Both the position numbers and the translations under genes were made by a program. From JACTUA01 sp964551875 (GTDB lineage: Archaea; Halobacteriota; Methanomicrobia; Methanomicrobiales; JACTUA01), in NCBI GenBank assembly GCA_964551875.1, contig CAZKEV010000005.1:1-64000 (forward strand): a stretch of DNA of 64,000 nucleotides, in the 5' to 3' direction. Under the pieces are notes generated by a model. That model was not told the origin of the DNA, made no database searches, and was given only the letters and a program-made list of their open reading frames with translations. Of the stretch, positions 44,945 to 52,842 are shown in pieces (the first letter of the stretch is position 1; every line of letters starts with the position of its first letter).

Positions 44945-45790
44945 TCAGACATGAAGCACCATCCGCACCATGTCCCGAACCCCCGGCGCAAGGCCGACCA
45001 CGATCATGGCAAGGATAACCATGTTCGCGAACTCCCGGTTTCCCTCCCGCCGGTACATTTCAAGGACATAGATAGCCGGGATGACGATGAGCAGTTTCAG
45101 GGGGAACAGCGAGAAGGCGGTCCCGGTCCACCTGATGAGGGCAGATCCGACCACGTGTACCTCCTGGTAGGGTATCGGGCCGAAGTCGATCCCATAGCCT
45201 GTCGCAGACGCGTCGACCATCTGCCCGATGATCAGGAGCCGGTAGAGGGGATCCCTCGCGTATTCCCACCGGAAGACCAGCTGGAGGAGGGCCATAACCG
45301 CAAGGGATGTGGCAGCGGCCAGGAGAAGGATAGCGACGAGGACAACCGGGTCGAGGGCAGCCCGGGTGAGCCCGAACCAGGTGAGCATGCAAGCGACCAG
45401 AACTGAGGCGCCTGTCCCGAGGCCCCCGTAGAAGGTGAGGAAGGTCGGTACGAGGCCCTTCTTCGCAAGGGTTCGCGAGAGGGCGAGGGATCCTGCAGCG
45501 ATGAAGAATATGACGAAGAAGATGAGAGGGGTGACGAGGAGAAACCGGAGATCGGACTGGATCATGCCTGTGTCCTCGACGACCCTGATGAGCCCGCCCA
45601 GGACAACGTACGGGATGGTGGCGATGACGAAGGGGCCGTCCAGGGCCACTCCTTTCCGCTGCAGCCAGCGGTAGACGAGGTAGACCGAAAGGACAAGGAT
45701 GATCGCGTACGTGAGGGTATCAACGATATTATAGGGCTGGCCGAGACGTATGGGATCGATGTAGTATTTGTAGATGAAGTCGCTAATCAT
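44945..45790 (-). CDS. DUF63 family membrane protein
   Basis: 281 residues with about seven or eight membrane segments, from ATG 45790. It matches the archaeal DUF63 family by its opening FIYKYYIDPI, the GGLIRVVEDTGM motif after the second or third helix, and a polar MVDASATGYGIDFG in a later helix. Members are restricted largely to euryarchaea and have no assigned function. Being divergent from egsA, the gene of ether-lipid backbone synthesis, hints at a membrane-related task, but this is context only. The next genes on the strand are SpoIIM-like and proS. Confidence 0.85.
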   Translation of the reverse strand: MISDFIYKYYIDPIRLGQPYNIVDTLTYAIILVLSVYLVYRWLQRKGVALDGPFVIATIPYVVLGGLIRVVEDTGMIQSDLRFLLVTPLIFFVIFFIAAGSLALSRTLAKKGLVPTFLTFYGGLGTGASVLVACMLTWFGLTRAALDPVVLVAILLLAAATSLAVMALLQLVFRWEYARDPLYRLLIIGQMVDASATGYGIDFGPIPYQEVHVVGSALIRWTGTAFSLFPLKLLIVIPAIYVLEMYRREGNREFANMVILAMIVVGLAPGVRDMVRMVLHV

Positions 45791-45801
45791 GATCTATCCG
45801 A

Positions 45802-46881
45802 ATGAGCGCAGATGGTATGAACGTACTCAGGAATAAAGGTTTTGACAAGTCCAAATGGATGCAGCTCCCCCGGGACGTCCTCGTTGGGCACGATGTCCTC
45901 GGGCAGCTCCCCCAGGTCTGCGATGACCTCTCCCTGGGTGACTCCGTGCTCATCGTCACAGGGAAGCATACCCTGGAGGTGGCAGGGGGGCAGGTGGAAA
46001 AGATGCTCTCCCGGGACTACACCACCCGCACCTTCCTTGCCGAGGAGATCAGCCCCGCCGTGATTAAGAAGGCTGAGGAGGAGGCCGGGGGGGCGAAGTT
46101 CCTCGTTGCCGTCGGGGGTGGGAAGATCATCGATACGGCAAAGATCGCGTCCTTCAACACCGACCGGCAGTTCATCTCGGTGCCCACCGCCGCTTCCCAT
46201 GACGGGATCGCCTCTGCAAGCGCCTCGGTCCCTACGGCGGAGGGAAACCTCTCCCTCCAGGCCCACCCGCCTGTTGCCATCGTCGCCGACACCGGGATCA
46301 TTGCCTCTGCGCCCCACCGGCTCCTGGCATCCGGGTGTGCCGACGTCATCTCCAACTGCTCCGCGGTCCTTGACTGGGAGCTCTCCCACCGGCTGCGGGG
46401 CGAGCCCATCTCCGAGTACGCATCCACCCTCTCCCGAATCACGGCGGAGTTCATGATCCGGAACGCCGACCTCGTCAAGCCCAACAGGGAGGAGACAGCC
46501 TGGATGGTGACAAAGGCCCTCGTTGCGTCCGGCGTGGCCATGTCCATCGCCGGGTCCTCTCGCCCCGCGAGCGGGGGGGAGCACAAGTTCTCCCATGCGC
46601 TTGACAGGATCGCCCCGGGAAAGGGTCTCCATGGGGAGAAGTGCGGGATCGGGACCATCATCACGATGTTCCTCCACGGAGGGGACTGGCAGGGGATCCG
46701 CGATGCCCTGAAGAAGATCGGTGCCCCGACCACGCCGAAGGAGCTTGGCATCGACGATGCAACGGCCGTGGAGGCCCTACTCATGGCCCGGACCATCCGC
46801 CCCGAGAGGTTCACCATCCTTGACATGGGCCTCACCAGGGAATCCGCAGAGACTTTAATCAGGATGCTCTATAAAGAATAG
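45802..46881 (+). CDS. egsA: sn-glycerol-1-phosphate dehydrogenase
   Basis: 359 residues. It makes the sn-glycerol-1-phosphate backbone of archaeal ether lipids by NAD(P)H reduction of dihydroxyacetone phosphate. The dehydroquinate-synthase-like fold is marked by FLVAVGGGKIIDTAKIAS (dinucleotide binding), SVPTAASHDGIASASAS and the zinc-binding GGEHKFSHALD followed by GLHGEKCGIGT. ATG 45802 is given; ATG 45817 (MNVLRNKGFDKSKWMQLPRD) is an equally plausible start close to the usual family N-terminus. Only 11 bp separate it from the divergent DUF63 start, so the two promoters must overlap the coding ends. UPF0179 follows 6 bp downstream. Confidence 0.94.
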   Translation: MSADGMNVLRNKGFDKSKWMQLPRDVLVGHDVLGQLPQVCDDLSLGDSVLIVTGKHTLEVAGGQVEKMLSRDYTTRTFLAEEISPAVIKKAEEEAGGAKFLVAVGGGKIIDTAKIASFNTDRQFISVPTAASHDGIASASASVPTAEGNLSLQAHPPVAIVADTGIIASAPHRLLASGCADVISNCSAVLDWELSHRLRGEPISEYASTLSRITAEFMIRNADLVKPNREETAWMVTKALVASGVAMSIAGSSRPASGGEHKFSHALDRIAPGKGLHGEKCGIGTIITMFLHGGDWQGIRDALKKIGAPTTPKELGIDDATAVEALLMARTIRPERFTILDMGLTRESAETLIRMLYKE

Positions 46882-46887
46882 ATCGGT

Positions 46888-47337
46888 ATGCCCGAGGCAA
46901 AACCCAAGGTAACCCTCATCGGGAGGCTGCTTGCACGGCCGGGGCTGGAGTTCATCTTCGAGGGGGAGCTCCCCGAGTGCGAACACTGCCGGGTGAGGAA
47001 GGCCTGCAACAACCTCCAGTCAGGGAGGAAGTACCGCATCGTCTCGGTGCGGACCACGGCCCCCCACGACTGCTCCGTCCACGAGGGAGGCACGTGCGCG
47101 GTGGAGGTGATCGAGTCGCCCATCGTCGCCCTCGTGAACGCCGACATGGCGATCATGAACTCCCGGATCACCTTCGAGTTCTCGTGCAACAAGGAGGAGT
47201 GCAAGTCCTTCGAGCTCTGCAGGCCGGAAGGGGTCATCGACGGGGACCGCTACCTGGTCGGGGAGATTTTGGGGAACGCGCCGGATATCTGCGAGAAGGG
47301 CCGGGCCTTAAAACTCGTTGAACTACGACCCCTCTAA
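46888..47337 (+). CDS. UPF0179 family protein
   Basis: 149 residues. This archaeal family is recognised by its Cys pattern: ECEHCRVRKACNNL near residue 31, DCSVHEGGTC near residue 63, FSCNKEECKSFELC near residue 98 and a last Cys before the tail. The Cys richness suggests metal or Fe-S binding; function is unknown. It sits 6 bp after egsA and is probably cotranscribed. The last 12 codons (ALKLVELRPL and stop) are tandemly repeated downstream. Confidence 0.87.
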   Translation: MPEAKPKVTLIGRLLARPGLEFIFEGELPECEHCRVRKACNNLQSGRKYRIVSVRTTAPHDCSVHEGGTCAVEVIESPIVALVNADMAIMNSRITFEFSCNKEECKSFELCRPEGVIDGDRYLVGEILGNAPDICEKGRALKLVELRPL

Positions 47338-47497
47338 CCCCGTTAGGGGATTGTTCGTCCTCCGTTTTCCCCTCTGGATGAAGGCCTTGAAACTTGTGGA
47401 GCTCCGGCCCCTCTAACCCCGTTAGGGAATTGTTCGTCCTCCGTTTTCCCCTCTGGATGAAGGCCTTGAAACTGGTTTAACTGAGGCCGCTCTAACC
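47304..47497 (+). repeat. 79-bp tandem array copied from the 3' end of the UPF0179 gene
   Basis: Copies start at 47304, 47383 and 47462, the third ending after 36 bp. The first lies in the coding sequence; the second still reads KALKLVELRPL and stop; the third reads ALKLV then stops early. Each full unit also contains CTAACCCCGTTAG, a small dyad, and CCGTTTTCCCC, a T-run, so the gene's probable terminator has been duplicated with its tail. The period is not a multiple of three. Confidence 0.9.
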
Positions 47498-47568
47498 GAT
47501 CGAGGTAAAGCTCCGATACGACTCTCCTTTGTTATCCCTCAACAGGCCTCGTACGATTTGTTCTTATA

Positions 47569-47600
47569 CTGGGCTCTTGGGGGACTTCCGCCCCCGCCGC
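47569..47600. repeat. GC-rich hairpin element
   Basis: GGGGGACTTCCGCCCCC forms a short G/C stem with a 7-base loop and is followed by a further C-rich run. It resembles, in inverted orientation, part of the larger hairpin at 47698-47748. It could be a terminator-type structure; nothing else was seen between the tandem array and this point. Confidence 0.45.
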
Positions 47601-47646
47601 GGGCATCCCCCGTCGTGTACCGGATTTTGAGCAGGACGGTCTCCGG

Positions 47647-47656
47647 CATTTATAAG
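47647..47656 (+). promoter_or_regulatory. Orphan TATA box
   Basis: CATTTATAAG on the plus strand with GAAAACC after it, a good archaeal TATA, yet no protein gene follows on this strand before the convergent gene end at 47799. The predicted start is near 47675. Confidence 0.45.
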
Positions 47657-47674
47657 AAAACCGAACTCATTACG

Positions 47675-47798
47675 CGACAGGGGCTATCCTATTTGGGGGA
47701 CGCCTGAGCGGCGGGGGCGAGCCGGAGGCGAAGCCCCCAGGAGCGTCCAGATAATGCCGATCGATCCTTCCAGCTTCGGTAAATTCCCGTATCTGGTT
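47675..47798 (+). ncRNA. Candidate structured RNA
   Basis: Downstream of the orphan TATA, GGACGC (47698-47703) pairs with GCGTCC (47743-47748), and inside it GGGGGC (47713-47718) pairs with GCCCCC (47733-47738) around a 14-base loop, giving a nested 51-nt structure. No known RNA family was recognised. A terminator or repetitive extragenic element is the alternative. Confidence 0.3.
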
Positions 47799-48659
47799 CT
47801 ACTCCCCTTTCTCTACCGCCGCCCGGAAGAGGTCCCCGGCCAGATCGATGATCCTGTCATGGTCCCGGAGCTGCACCAGCCACAGCGGTGGGATGGCGGC
47901 GGCCCCCCAGTATGCACCGCCAAGTGACCCGGTTATCGCTCCCACCGTGTCGGCATCGCCCCCCAGGTTCACCGCCCGGATCACCGCGTCTGCGAAGGAC
48001 TCCGCCCCCATGAAGATCGCGAGGGCGCAGTGGGTGGCAAGGAGCGCGTCCAGGGAGGGGTCAGGGGGGTGATCCCGGAATCCACGCAGGAAGTCGCGGA
48101 CCTCGGGGATGCGGCACGTGGAACAGGCATGCCGGCAGGCATCCTCCCGCGGGGCGCCCCGCGCGAGGTCGCTCACCACCCGGTTCACGAAGGCCGAGCA
48201 GGCCCCCGCAACGGGATCGCAGTGGGTGAGGCGCGAACAGGCAATGCTCGCCTCTTCAAGGAGGGGGGAGGAGGAGAAGACCCCGAGGGGCGGGCCCCGC
48301 ATCACCGATCCATTGGACCTGCTCCCGCCCAGGGTGCGGTGGACCTGTTCGGCAGCATCCCGGGGCGGCATCCCCCCTATCACCAGCGAGAAGACCGCGC
48401 TTGATGTTGGCCCGTAAAAAGATGGATATAAACGGTAGCCTTCAAGGAGGCGTGCCATGCAGTCCTCAGGAGAGAATCCGCGGGAGACCACCAGGGAGCG
48501 GGCAAGGGCAAGGGCCTGGAGGGTATCATCGGTATACATCCCCCCACTAGGCATCTCCCTGACCACTCTCGCCGGGTGCTGGTGCCCCTCAAGGGGCGCA
48601 CCCAACGCGTCCCCCACAGAGAGCCCCAGGAGCATTCCCACAGCCCGTTCTTCTTGCAA
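47799..48659 (-). CDS. ADP-ribosylglycohydrolase family protein
   Basis: About 286 residues. The DraG/ARH fold is shown by GMLLGLSVGDALGAPLEG, the metal-binding MYTDDTLQALALARS and the C-terminal VNLGGDADTVGAITGSL, which together bind the two Mg ions. It should remove ADP-ribose from a protein or small molecule. The start is uncertain: TTG 48659 fits the TATA box at about 20-25 bp (near-leaderless), GTG 48641 and ATG 48635 are alternatives, and the open frame to 48761 runs through the promoter. It is divergent from the UPF0058-elp3 operon. No nitrogenase or ADP-ribosyltransferase gene is nearby to suggest the target. Confidence 0.85.
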   Translation of the reverse strand: MQEERAVGMLLGLSVGDALGAPLEGHQHPARVVREMPSGGMYTDDTLQALALARSLVVSRGFSPEDCMARLLEGYRLYPSFYGPTSSAVFSLVIGGMPPRDAAEQVHRTLGGSRSNGSVMRGPPLGVFSSSPLLEEASIACSRLTHCDPVAGACSAFVNRVVSDLARGAPREDACRHACSTCRIPEVRDFLRGFRDHPPDPSLDALLATHCALAIFMGAESFADAVIRAVNLGGDADTVGAITGSLGGAYWGAAAIPPLWLVQLRDHDRIIDLAGDLFRAAVEKGE

Positions 48660-48672
48660 TATAAAGATCACC

Positions 48673-48690
48673 AATAAATTATATTTAGGA
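48673..48690. promoter_or_regulatory. Shared bidirectional TATA region
   Basis: AATAAATTATATTTAGG reads as a TATA box on both strands. It serves the ADP-ribosylglycohydrolase gene leftward and the UPF0058-elp3 operon rightward, with predicted starts about 25 bp to either side. Confidence 0.55.
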
Positions 48691-48720
48691 ATGAACAGTA
48701 GAGTTAAAGATGGTGATAGC

Positions 48721-48987
48721 GTGCAGAAGGAAGAGTTGCTCCACTTACATATGTTGCTCATTCATGTAAAGAAATATTACGAGAACCTCACTTCTGATGA
48801 GATCTTCACTGACAGGTACAATGCCCTGACCATCTCACCGGTCCACATCCACAAGAACAAAATTCTCCACAAGAAAGCAATCCTCACCCTCGGGGATGAG
48901 ATCGTCTCCCACATCAGGGGCCGCCGGCCGGCCGTTGTGGAGATGAGCCCCGAAGCGGCAACAGGACGCGTTGCTGCTGAACAATGA
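48721..48987 (+). CDS. UPF0058 family protein
   Basis: 88 residues from GTG 48721, preceded by GGTGAT. The family pattern is QKEELLHLHMLLIHVKKYYE, then SPVHIHKNKILHKKAILTLG, with spaced His residues that could bind metal. Function is unknown; the family is archaeal. An ATG at 48691 is in frame, but it lies at the predicted transcription start and adds residues not typical of the family. It is 3 bp from elp3, so it is the first gene of that operon. Confidence 0.82.
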   Translation: MQKEELLHLHMLLIHVKKYYENLTSDEIFTDRYNALTISPVHIHKNKILHKKAILTLGDEIVSHIRGRRPAVVEMSPEAATGRVAAEQ

Positions 48988-48990
48988 TCC

Positions 48991-50562
48991 ATGGATGAGT
49001 TCACCATCTGCCGGGAGATCATCTCCCGCCTCTCTTCTCATCCAGAGTCCCCTTCCCGGCTTGAACACCTGAAGATCGAGGTCTGCAGGGCGCACCATTC
49101 CCCTGTCATCCCGAAGAACTCTGCCATCCTCGCCGCCGCAGATCCCGGGGAGAGGGAGCGGCTAAGGGGCCTCCTCCTCCTCAAGCCCACCCGGACCCTC
49201 TCGGGAGTCGCCCCCGTAGCGGTCATGACCTCCCCGGCCCCCTGCCCCCATGGGAAGTGCCTCCCCTGCCCGGGGGGCCCCGACCATCCCTTCGGGACGC
49301 CCCAGAGCTACACCGGCGAGGAGCCGGCAGCCCTCCGTGCGCGGGAGCATGGCTACGATCCCTACCTCCAGGTGAAGGCACGCCTCGACCAGTTCCAGGC
49401 CATCGGGCACCATGTTGACAAGGCCGAGCTGATCATCATGGGAGGGACCATGACGGCGAGATCGCCATCGTACCAGCGGGAGTTCGTGGCTGAATGCCTC
49501 CGCGCCATGAACGAATTCGGCGGCCACCCTTCAACAGCGGATTCGTTTGAGGCGATAGCCAGGGAGAATGAGACAGCGCGGGCGCGGTGCGTTGCCATGA
49601 CCTTCGAGACGAGGCCCGATTACTGCAGGAAGGAGCACGTGGAGATGATGCTCCCGCTCGGTGTCACCAAGGTGGAGCTCGGGGTCCAGCACGTGGACGA
49701 CCGTATCCTCGACCTCAACCGCCGCGGCTGCAGGGTCGAAGACACTGTCGGGGCGAACCGGCTCCTCCGTGATTCGGGGTTCAAGGTGGGTTTCCACGTG
49801 ATGCCCAACCTCCCGGGCGCCTCCCTCGCTGACGATGAGGGGATGTTTCAGACGCTCTTCTCAGACGAACGGTTCCGGCCCGACTTCCTCAAGATCTACC
49901 CCACCCTGGTGACTCCGGGATCCGGCATCGAAGATCTCTATCTCCAGGGGGGCTACAAACCCTACCCGGAACCCGACCTCGTCGACCTTATTGCCCGGGC
50001 AAAGGCCATGATACCTCCTTATGTCCGGCTCCAGCGGGTACAGCGGGATATCCCGAGAAAGCTCATCACCGCAGGATCCATTCACGGGAACCTCCGCCAG
50101 ATGGCAAGGGCGCGCCTCGGGGAGCTGGGCGGATCCTGCCGGTGCATCCGCTGCCGTGAGGCAGGGAGGAGCTCCCCGGAGGGAACCCCCTCGGTCGAGA
50201 CCCTCTCTTACCGCTGCTGCAACGGGATGGAGCATTTCATCTCTGCCGTGGCAGGGGATTCCCTCATCGGCTATGCCCGGCTCCGGTTCCCGGGAACGAT
50301 AGAAACCCCTGAGCTTGAGAATGCCTCCCTGCTCCGGGAACTCCATGTGTACGGGCCCGTGGTCCCGCTCGGGAAGGATGCAAGGCCCCTGGAGTGGCAG
50401 CACCGCTCATACGGTGGGCTCCTTCTCGGCAGTGCCGAGGAACTCTCCCGATCCGGAGGGTTCCGCCGGATCGCCGTACTTTCGGGGATCGGGGTCCGTC
50501 CCTACTACCGGAGGAGAGGCTATGAGAAACGCGGGCCCTACATGGTGAAGGTACTGGCATGA
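48991..50562 (+). CDS. elp3: Elp3 tRNA uridine-34 modification enzyme
   Basis: 523 residues. The radical-SAM domain has Cys85, Cys90 and Cys93 (CPHGKCLPC) for the [4Fe-4S] cluster, followed by IIMGGTMTARSPSYQ, ETRPDYC and VELGVQHVDD. The C-terminal GNAT acetyltransferase domain contains LLLGSAEEL and GIGVRPYYRRRGYEKRGPYM (acetyl-CoA binding). A zinc-type Cys cluster (CRCIRCREAG) lies between them. It starts the 5-carboxymethyl modification of U34 in tRNA anticodons. The stop overlaps priS as ATGA. It is placed at the head of the information-processing operon. Confidence 0.95.
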   Translation: MDEFTICREIISRLSSHPESPSRLEHLKIEVCRAHHSPVIPKNSAILAAADPGERERLRGLLLLKPTRTLSGVAPVAVMTSPAPCPHGKCLPCPGGPDHPFGTPQSYTGEEPAALRAREHGYDPYLQVKARLDQFQAIGHHVDKAELIIMGGTMTARSPSYQREFVAECLRAMNEFGGHPSTADSFEAIARENETARARCVAMTFETRPDYCRKEHVEMMLPLGVTKVELGVQHVDDRILDLNRRGCRVEDTVGANRLLRDSGFKVGFHVMPNLPGASLADDEGMFQTLFSDERFRPDFLKIYPTLVTPGSGIEDLYLQGGYKPYPEPDLVDLIARAKAMIPPYVRLQRVQRDIPRKLITAGSIHGNLRQMARARLGELGGSCRCIRCREAGRSSPEGTPSVETLSYRCCNGMEHFISAVAGDSLIGYARLRFPGTIETPELENASLLRELHVYGPVVPLGKDARPLEWQHRSYGGLLLGSAEELSRSGGFRRIAVLSGIGVRPYYRRRGYEKRGPYMVKVLA

Positions 50563-51713
50563 GGCCGGCGACAACCGAGTTCCTGAGGCAGCGGTTCACC
50601 GAGTACTACCAAAAGGAGCGCATCCAGGCCCCGCCGGCGGTTGGGGAGAGGGAGTTCGGGTTCATCCTCTTTGACCCGGACTCCCCTGAGGTCAGGATGC
50701 GGCGGCATATGGGATTCGGGACCTCCCGGGAACTCGGGGAATACATCCGGTCCATCGTCCCGGCCCACGGCTTCTACTCGAGCGCGTACTACACCGCCCC
50801 GGGAGCCGGGACCATGGCCGAGAAGGGGTGGACCGGGGCAGACCTCATCTTCGACCTCGATGCAGATCACCTCATGCGGGGGGCCTACCGTGCGATGCTC
50901 GACAGGGTCAAGGTGGAGACCGGGAAGCTCCTCGCGATGCTCACGGGCGAGCTCGGGTTCTCCGGGCGGGAGATCCACCTCGTCTTCTCAGGCGGCCGGG
51001 GATACCATGTCCATGTCAGGGAGATCGCGGTGCGGGGGTGGGGGAGCCAGGAGCGGAGGGAGCTCATCGATTATGTCTGCGGCATCGGCATCGACCCGGG
51101 GGTGCTTCTTTCGGCCACCCCCGAAGGCAACGGGGGCTGGAAGGAGAGGTATATATCCACACTCTCCGAGTACTTTCTCTGGCTCAAGGGGCTGGGACAG
51201 GAGAAGGGAGTGGAGCATCTGATGGAGTACCCCGGGATAGGCAGGGAACGTGCCCCCAGATTCTTTGACTCCATCGATGACCGGCTGGCAGGCCTCGGGA
51301 AGGGGGACTACGCCCCGCTTCTCACGAACCCGGCGTTCATCGCCATCTCGCAGAAGGAGGGGGGGAAGTTCCGGGAACTCCTCCGCGAGAAGGCGGCCCT
51401 TGCCGACGAACCGGTCACCACCGACACGAGGAGGCTCATCCGCATGCCCACGACCCTTCACGGCGGGACGGGCCTCCGGGTCACCCCCGTGCCCCTGGGC
51501 GACTTCGACTCCTTCGACCCGCTCCAGGATTCGGTGGTCTTCTCCGACCGGAAGGTGACGGTGGATGCGGCGATGAACCTCCCCATGGAGATCCAGGGGA
51601 ATACCTACCAGGTTGGGAAGGGGACGAACGTGGTCCCCGAGGCGCTCGCGGTATTCCTCTGTGCCCGGGGACTCGCGGAAGTGGCCGGGGAGGTCGGGCG
51701 TGCCCCTCGATGA
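50559..51713 (+). CDS. priS: DNA primase small (catalytic) subunit
   Basis: 384 residues. Archaeo-eukaryotic primase motifs: DLDAD at residues 99-103 (catalytic metal binding), SGGRGYHVH from residue 144, and RLIRMPTTLHGGTGL in the C-terminal third with the conserved Arg/His. With PriL it makes RNA/DNA primers for replication. It is coupled to elp3 by a 4-bp ATGA overlap and overlaps the GINS gene by 14 bp. Full length and intact. Confidence 0.96.
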   Translation: MRPATTEFLRQRFTEYYQKERIQAPPAVGEREFGFILFDPDSPEVRMRRHMGFGTSRELGEYIRSIVPAHGFYSSAYYTAPGAGTMAEKGWTGADLIFDLDADHLMRGAYRAMLDRVKVETGKLLAMLTGELGFSGREIHLVFSGGRGYHVHVREIAVRGWGSQERRELIDYVCGIGIDPGVLLSATPEGNGGWKERYISTLSEYFLWLKGLGQEKGVEHLMEYPGIGRERAPRFFDSIDDRLAGLGKGDYAPLLTNPAFIAISQKEGGKFRELLREKAALADEPVTTDTRRLIRMPTTLHGGTGLRVTPVPLGDFDSFDPLQDSVVFSDRKVTVDAAMNLPMEIQGNTYQVGKGTNVVPEALAVFLCARGLAEVAGEVGRAPR

Positions 51714-52323
51714 CCTCCGGATCATCATCTTAAACGAGCGGGAGAGCGGGCGGCTCTCCGAGGTCCCGCCCACGCTGTATGACGAGATCCGCGGGCACCT
51801 CTCCTCACTCCAGGAGAAGGTCTACGGCTGCAGCGACCCCCTCTCGGACCAGGCCCAGACCCTGATCGAGGAGGTGAAGGCCATGAGGGAGATCGTCCGC
51901 GACATCTTCAGGATCCGTTCGAGGAAGATCCTCTCCCTGGCCCTCGTCCAGGTAGAGGCTGAGGCCACCGAAAGGGACGAGCTGAAGAAGATGCTCCCTG
52001 CAGAACGGGAGATGTTCGACGGGATCGTCCGGGAGCTCGAGAAGGGAAAGGCCGCGCTCTCGGGGCAGGTACCGCGAGGGGTTCCCGCTGGCGGGGTCCC
52101 AGCCATGGGCGAGAATATCGAGATTGCAGGCATCCCCGTGCCTGCACGGCAGCCCGAGGAAGCCATGGTCCTCGTTCGGGTCATCTCGGACATGGAGCCC
52201 TTCATGGGGGTGGACGGGCGGATCTACCACCTGAAGGCCGAGGACGTGGTCACCCTTCCTTCGAGGAACGCGGGGGTCCTCATCGACCGCAACATAGCCT
52301 TAAATATCATACCCGGAAAATAA
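51700..52323 (+). CDS. DNA replication complex GINS subunit (Gins51 type)
   Basis: 207 residues from GTG 51700, which overlaps the end of priS and has GGGAGGT 6-8 bases before it. The N-terminal helical A domain starts PLDDLRIIILNERESGRL; a C-terminal beta-rich B domain (VLVRVISDMEPFMGVDGRIY, LPSRNAGVLIDRN) comes last, the A-B order of Gins51/Sld5-Psf1 type subunits. A proline/glycine linker separates them. In archaea GINS joins MCM and the GAN/Cdc45-like nuclease to form the helicase. Adjacency to priS matches the usual euryarchaeal arrangement. Confidence 0.88.
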   Translation: MPLDDLRIIILNERESGRLSEVPPTLYDEIRGHLSSLQEKVYGCSDPLSDQAQTLIEEVKAMREIVRDIFRIRSRKILSLALVQVEAEATERDELKKMLPAEREMFDGIVRELEKGKAALSGQVPRGVPAGGVPAMGENIEIAGIPVPARQPEEAMVLVRVISDMEPFMGVDGRIYHLKAEDVVTLPSRNAGVLIDRNIALNIIPGK

Positions 52324-52363
52324 TTATGATACTTGGGACAGCCAGAAAGGAGGAGGCAATATC

Positions 52364-52642
52364 ATGAAGATGCCGGTGAAATTCAAGACATACTGCCCTT
52401 TCTGCCGGAAACACGAGGTTCACGAGGTCGAGAGGGTCAAGAAAGGCAAGACCCGGGGTCTCCGCTGGATCGACCGGCAGAAAGCAAGAAGGGGAAAGGT
52501 CGGGAACATGGGCAAGTTCTCCAAGGTTCCCGGCGGCGACAAGCCGACGAAGAAGATCAACGTGCGCTACCGGTGCACGAAGTGCAAGAAGGCCCACCTG
52601 AGGCCCGGCTTCCGGCTCTCCAAGTTCGAGCTCACGGAGTGA
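52364..52642 (+). CDS. rpl44e: 50S ribosomal protein L44e
   Basis: 92 residues. Zinc-binding CPFC near the N-terminus (FKTYCPFCRKHEVHEV) and CTKCKK near the C-terminus form the L44e zinc site; the basic middle TRGLRWIDRQKARRGKVGN binds rRNA. AAAGGAGGAGG ends about 10 bases before ATG 52364. A second ATG two codons later is possible. A TATA-like AATAATTATG at about 52319 could give the ribosomal genes an extra promoter inside the operon. rps27e starts 1 bp after its stop. Confidence 0.95.
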   Translation: MKMPVKFKTYCPFCRKHEVHEVERVKKGKTRGLRWIDRQKARRGKVGNMGKFSKVPGGDKPTKKINVRYRCTKCKKAHLRPGFRLSKFELTE

Positions 52643-52643
52643 G

Positions 52644-52835
52644 ATGATGGTCCGTCTGAATCGCGAGAACCGGAGCAGGTTCTACCGGGTGAAGTGCCCT
52701 GACTGCGAGAACGAGCAGGTCATCTTCGGGAAGGCAAGCACCGTCGTTGACTGCATCGTCTGCGGGAAGGTCCTCGCCGAGCCGGCGGGGGGAAAGGCGC
52801 GGATCACGGCTGAGATCCTCTCCGAGATCGAGTGA
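52644..52835 (+). CDS. rps27e: 30S ribosomal protein S27e
   Basis: 63 residues with the four-Cys zinc finger VKCPDCENEQVIFG and VDCIVCGKVLAEP, and the usual start MVRLNRENRSRFYRV. It begins ATGATG; either Met may be used. It lies directly between rpl44e and the aIF2-alpha gene with no room for separate promoters, as in most euryarchaea. Confidence 0.94.
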   Translation: MMVRLNRENRSRFYRVKCPDCENEQVIFGKASTVVDCIVCGKVLAEPAGGKARITAEILSEIE

Positions 52836-52842
52836 GTGTCCG

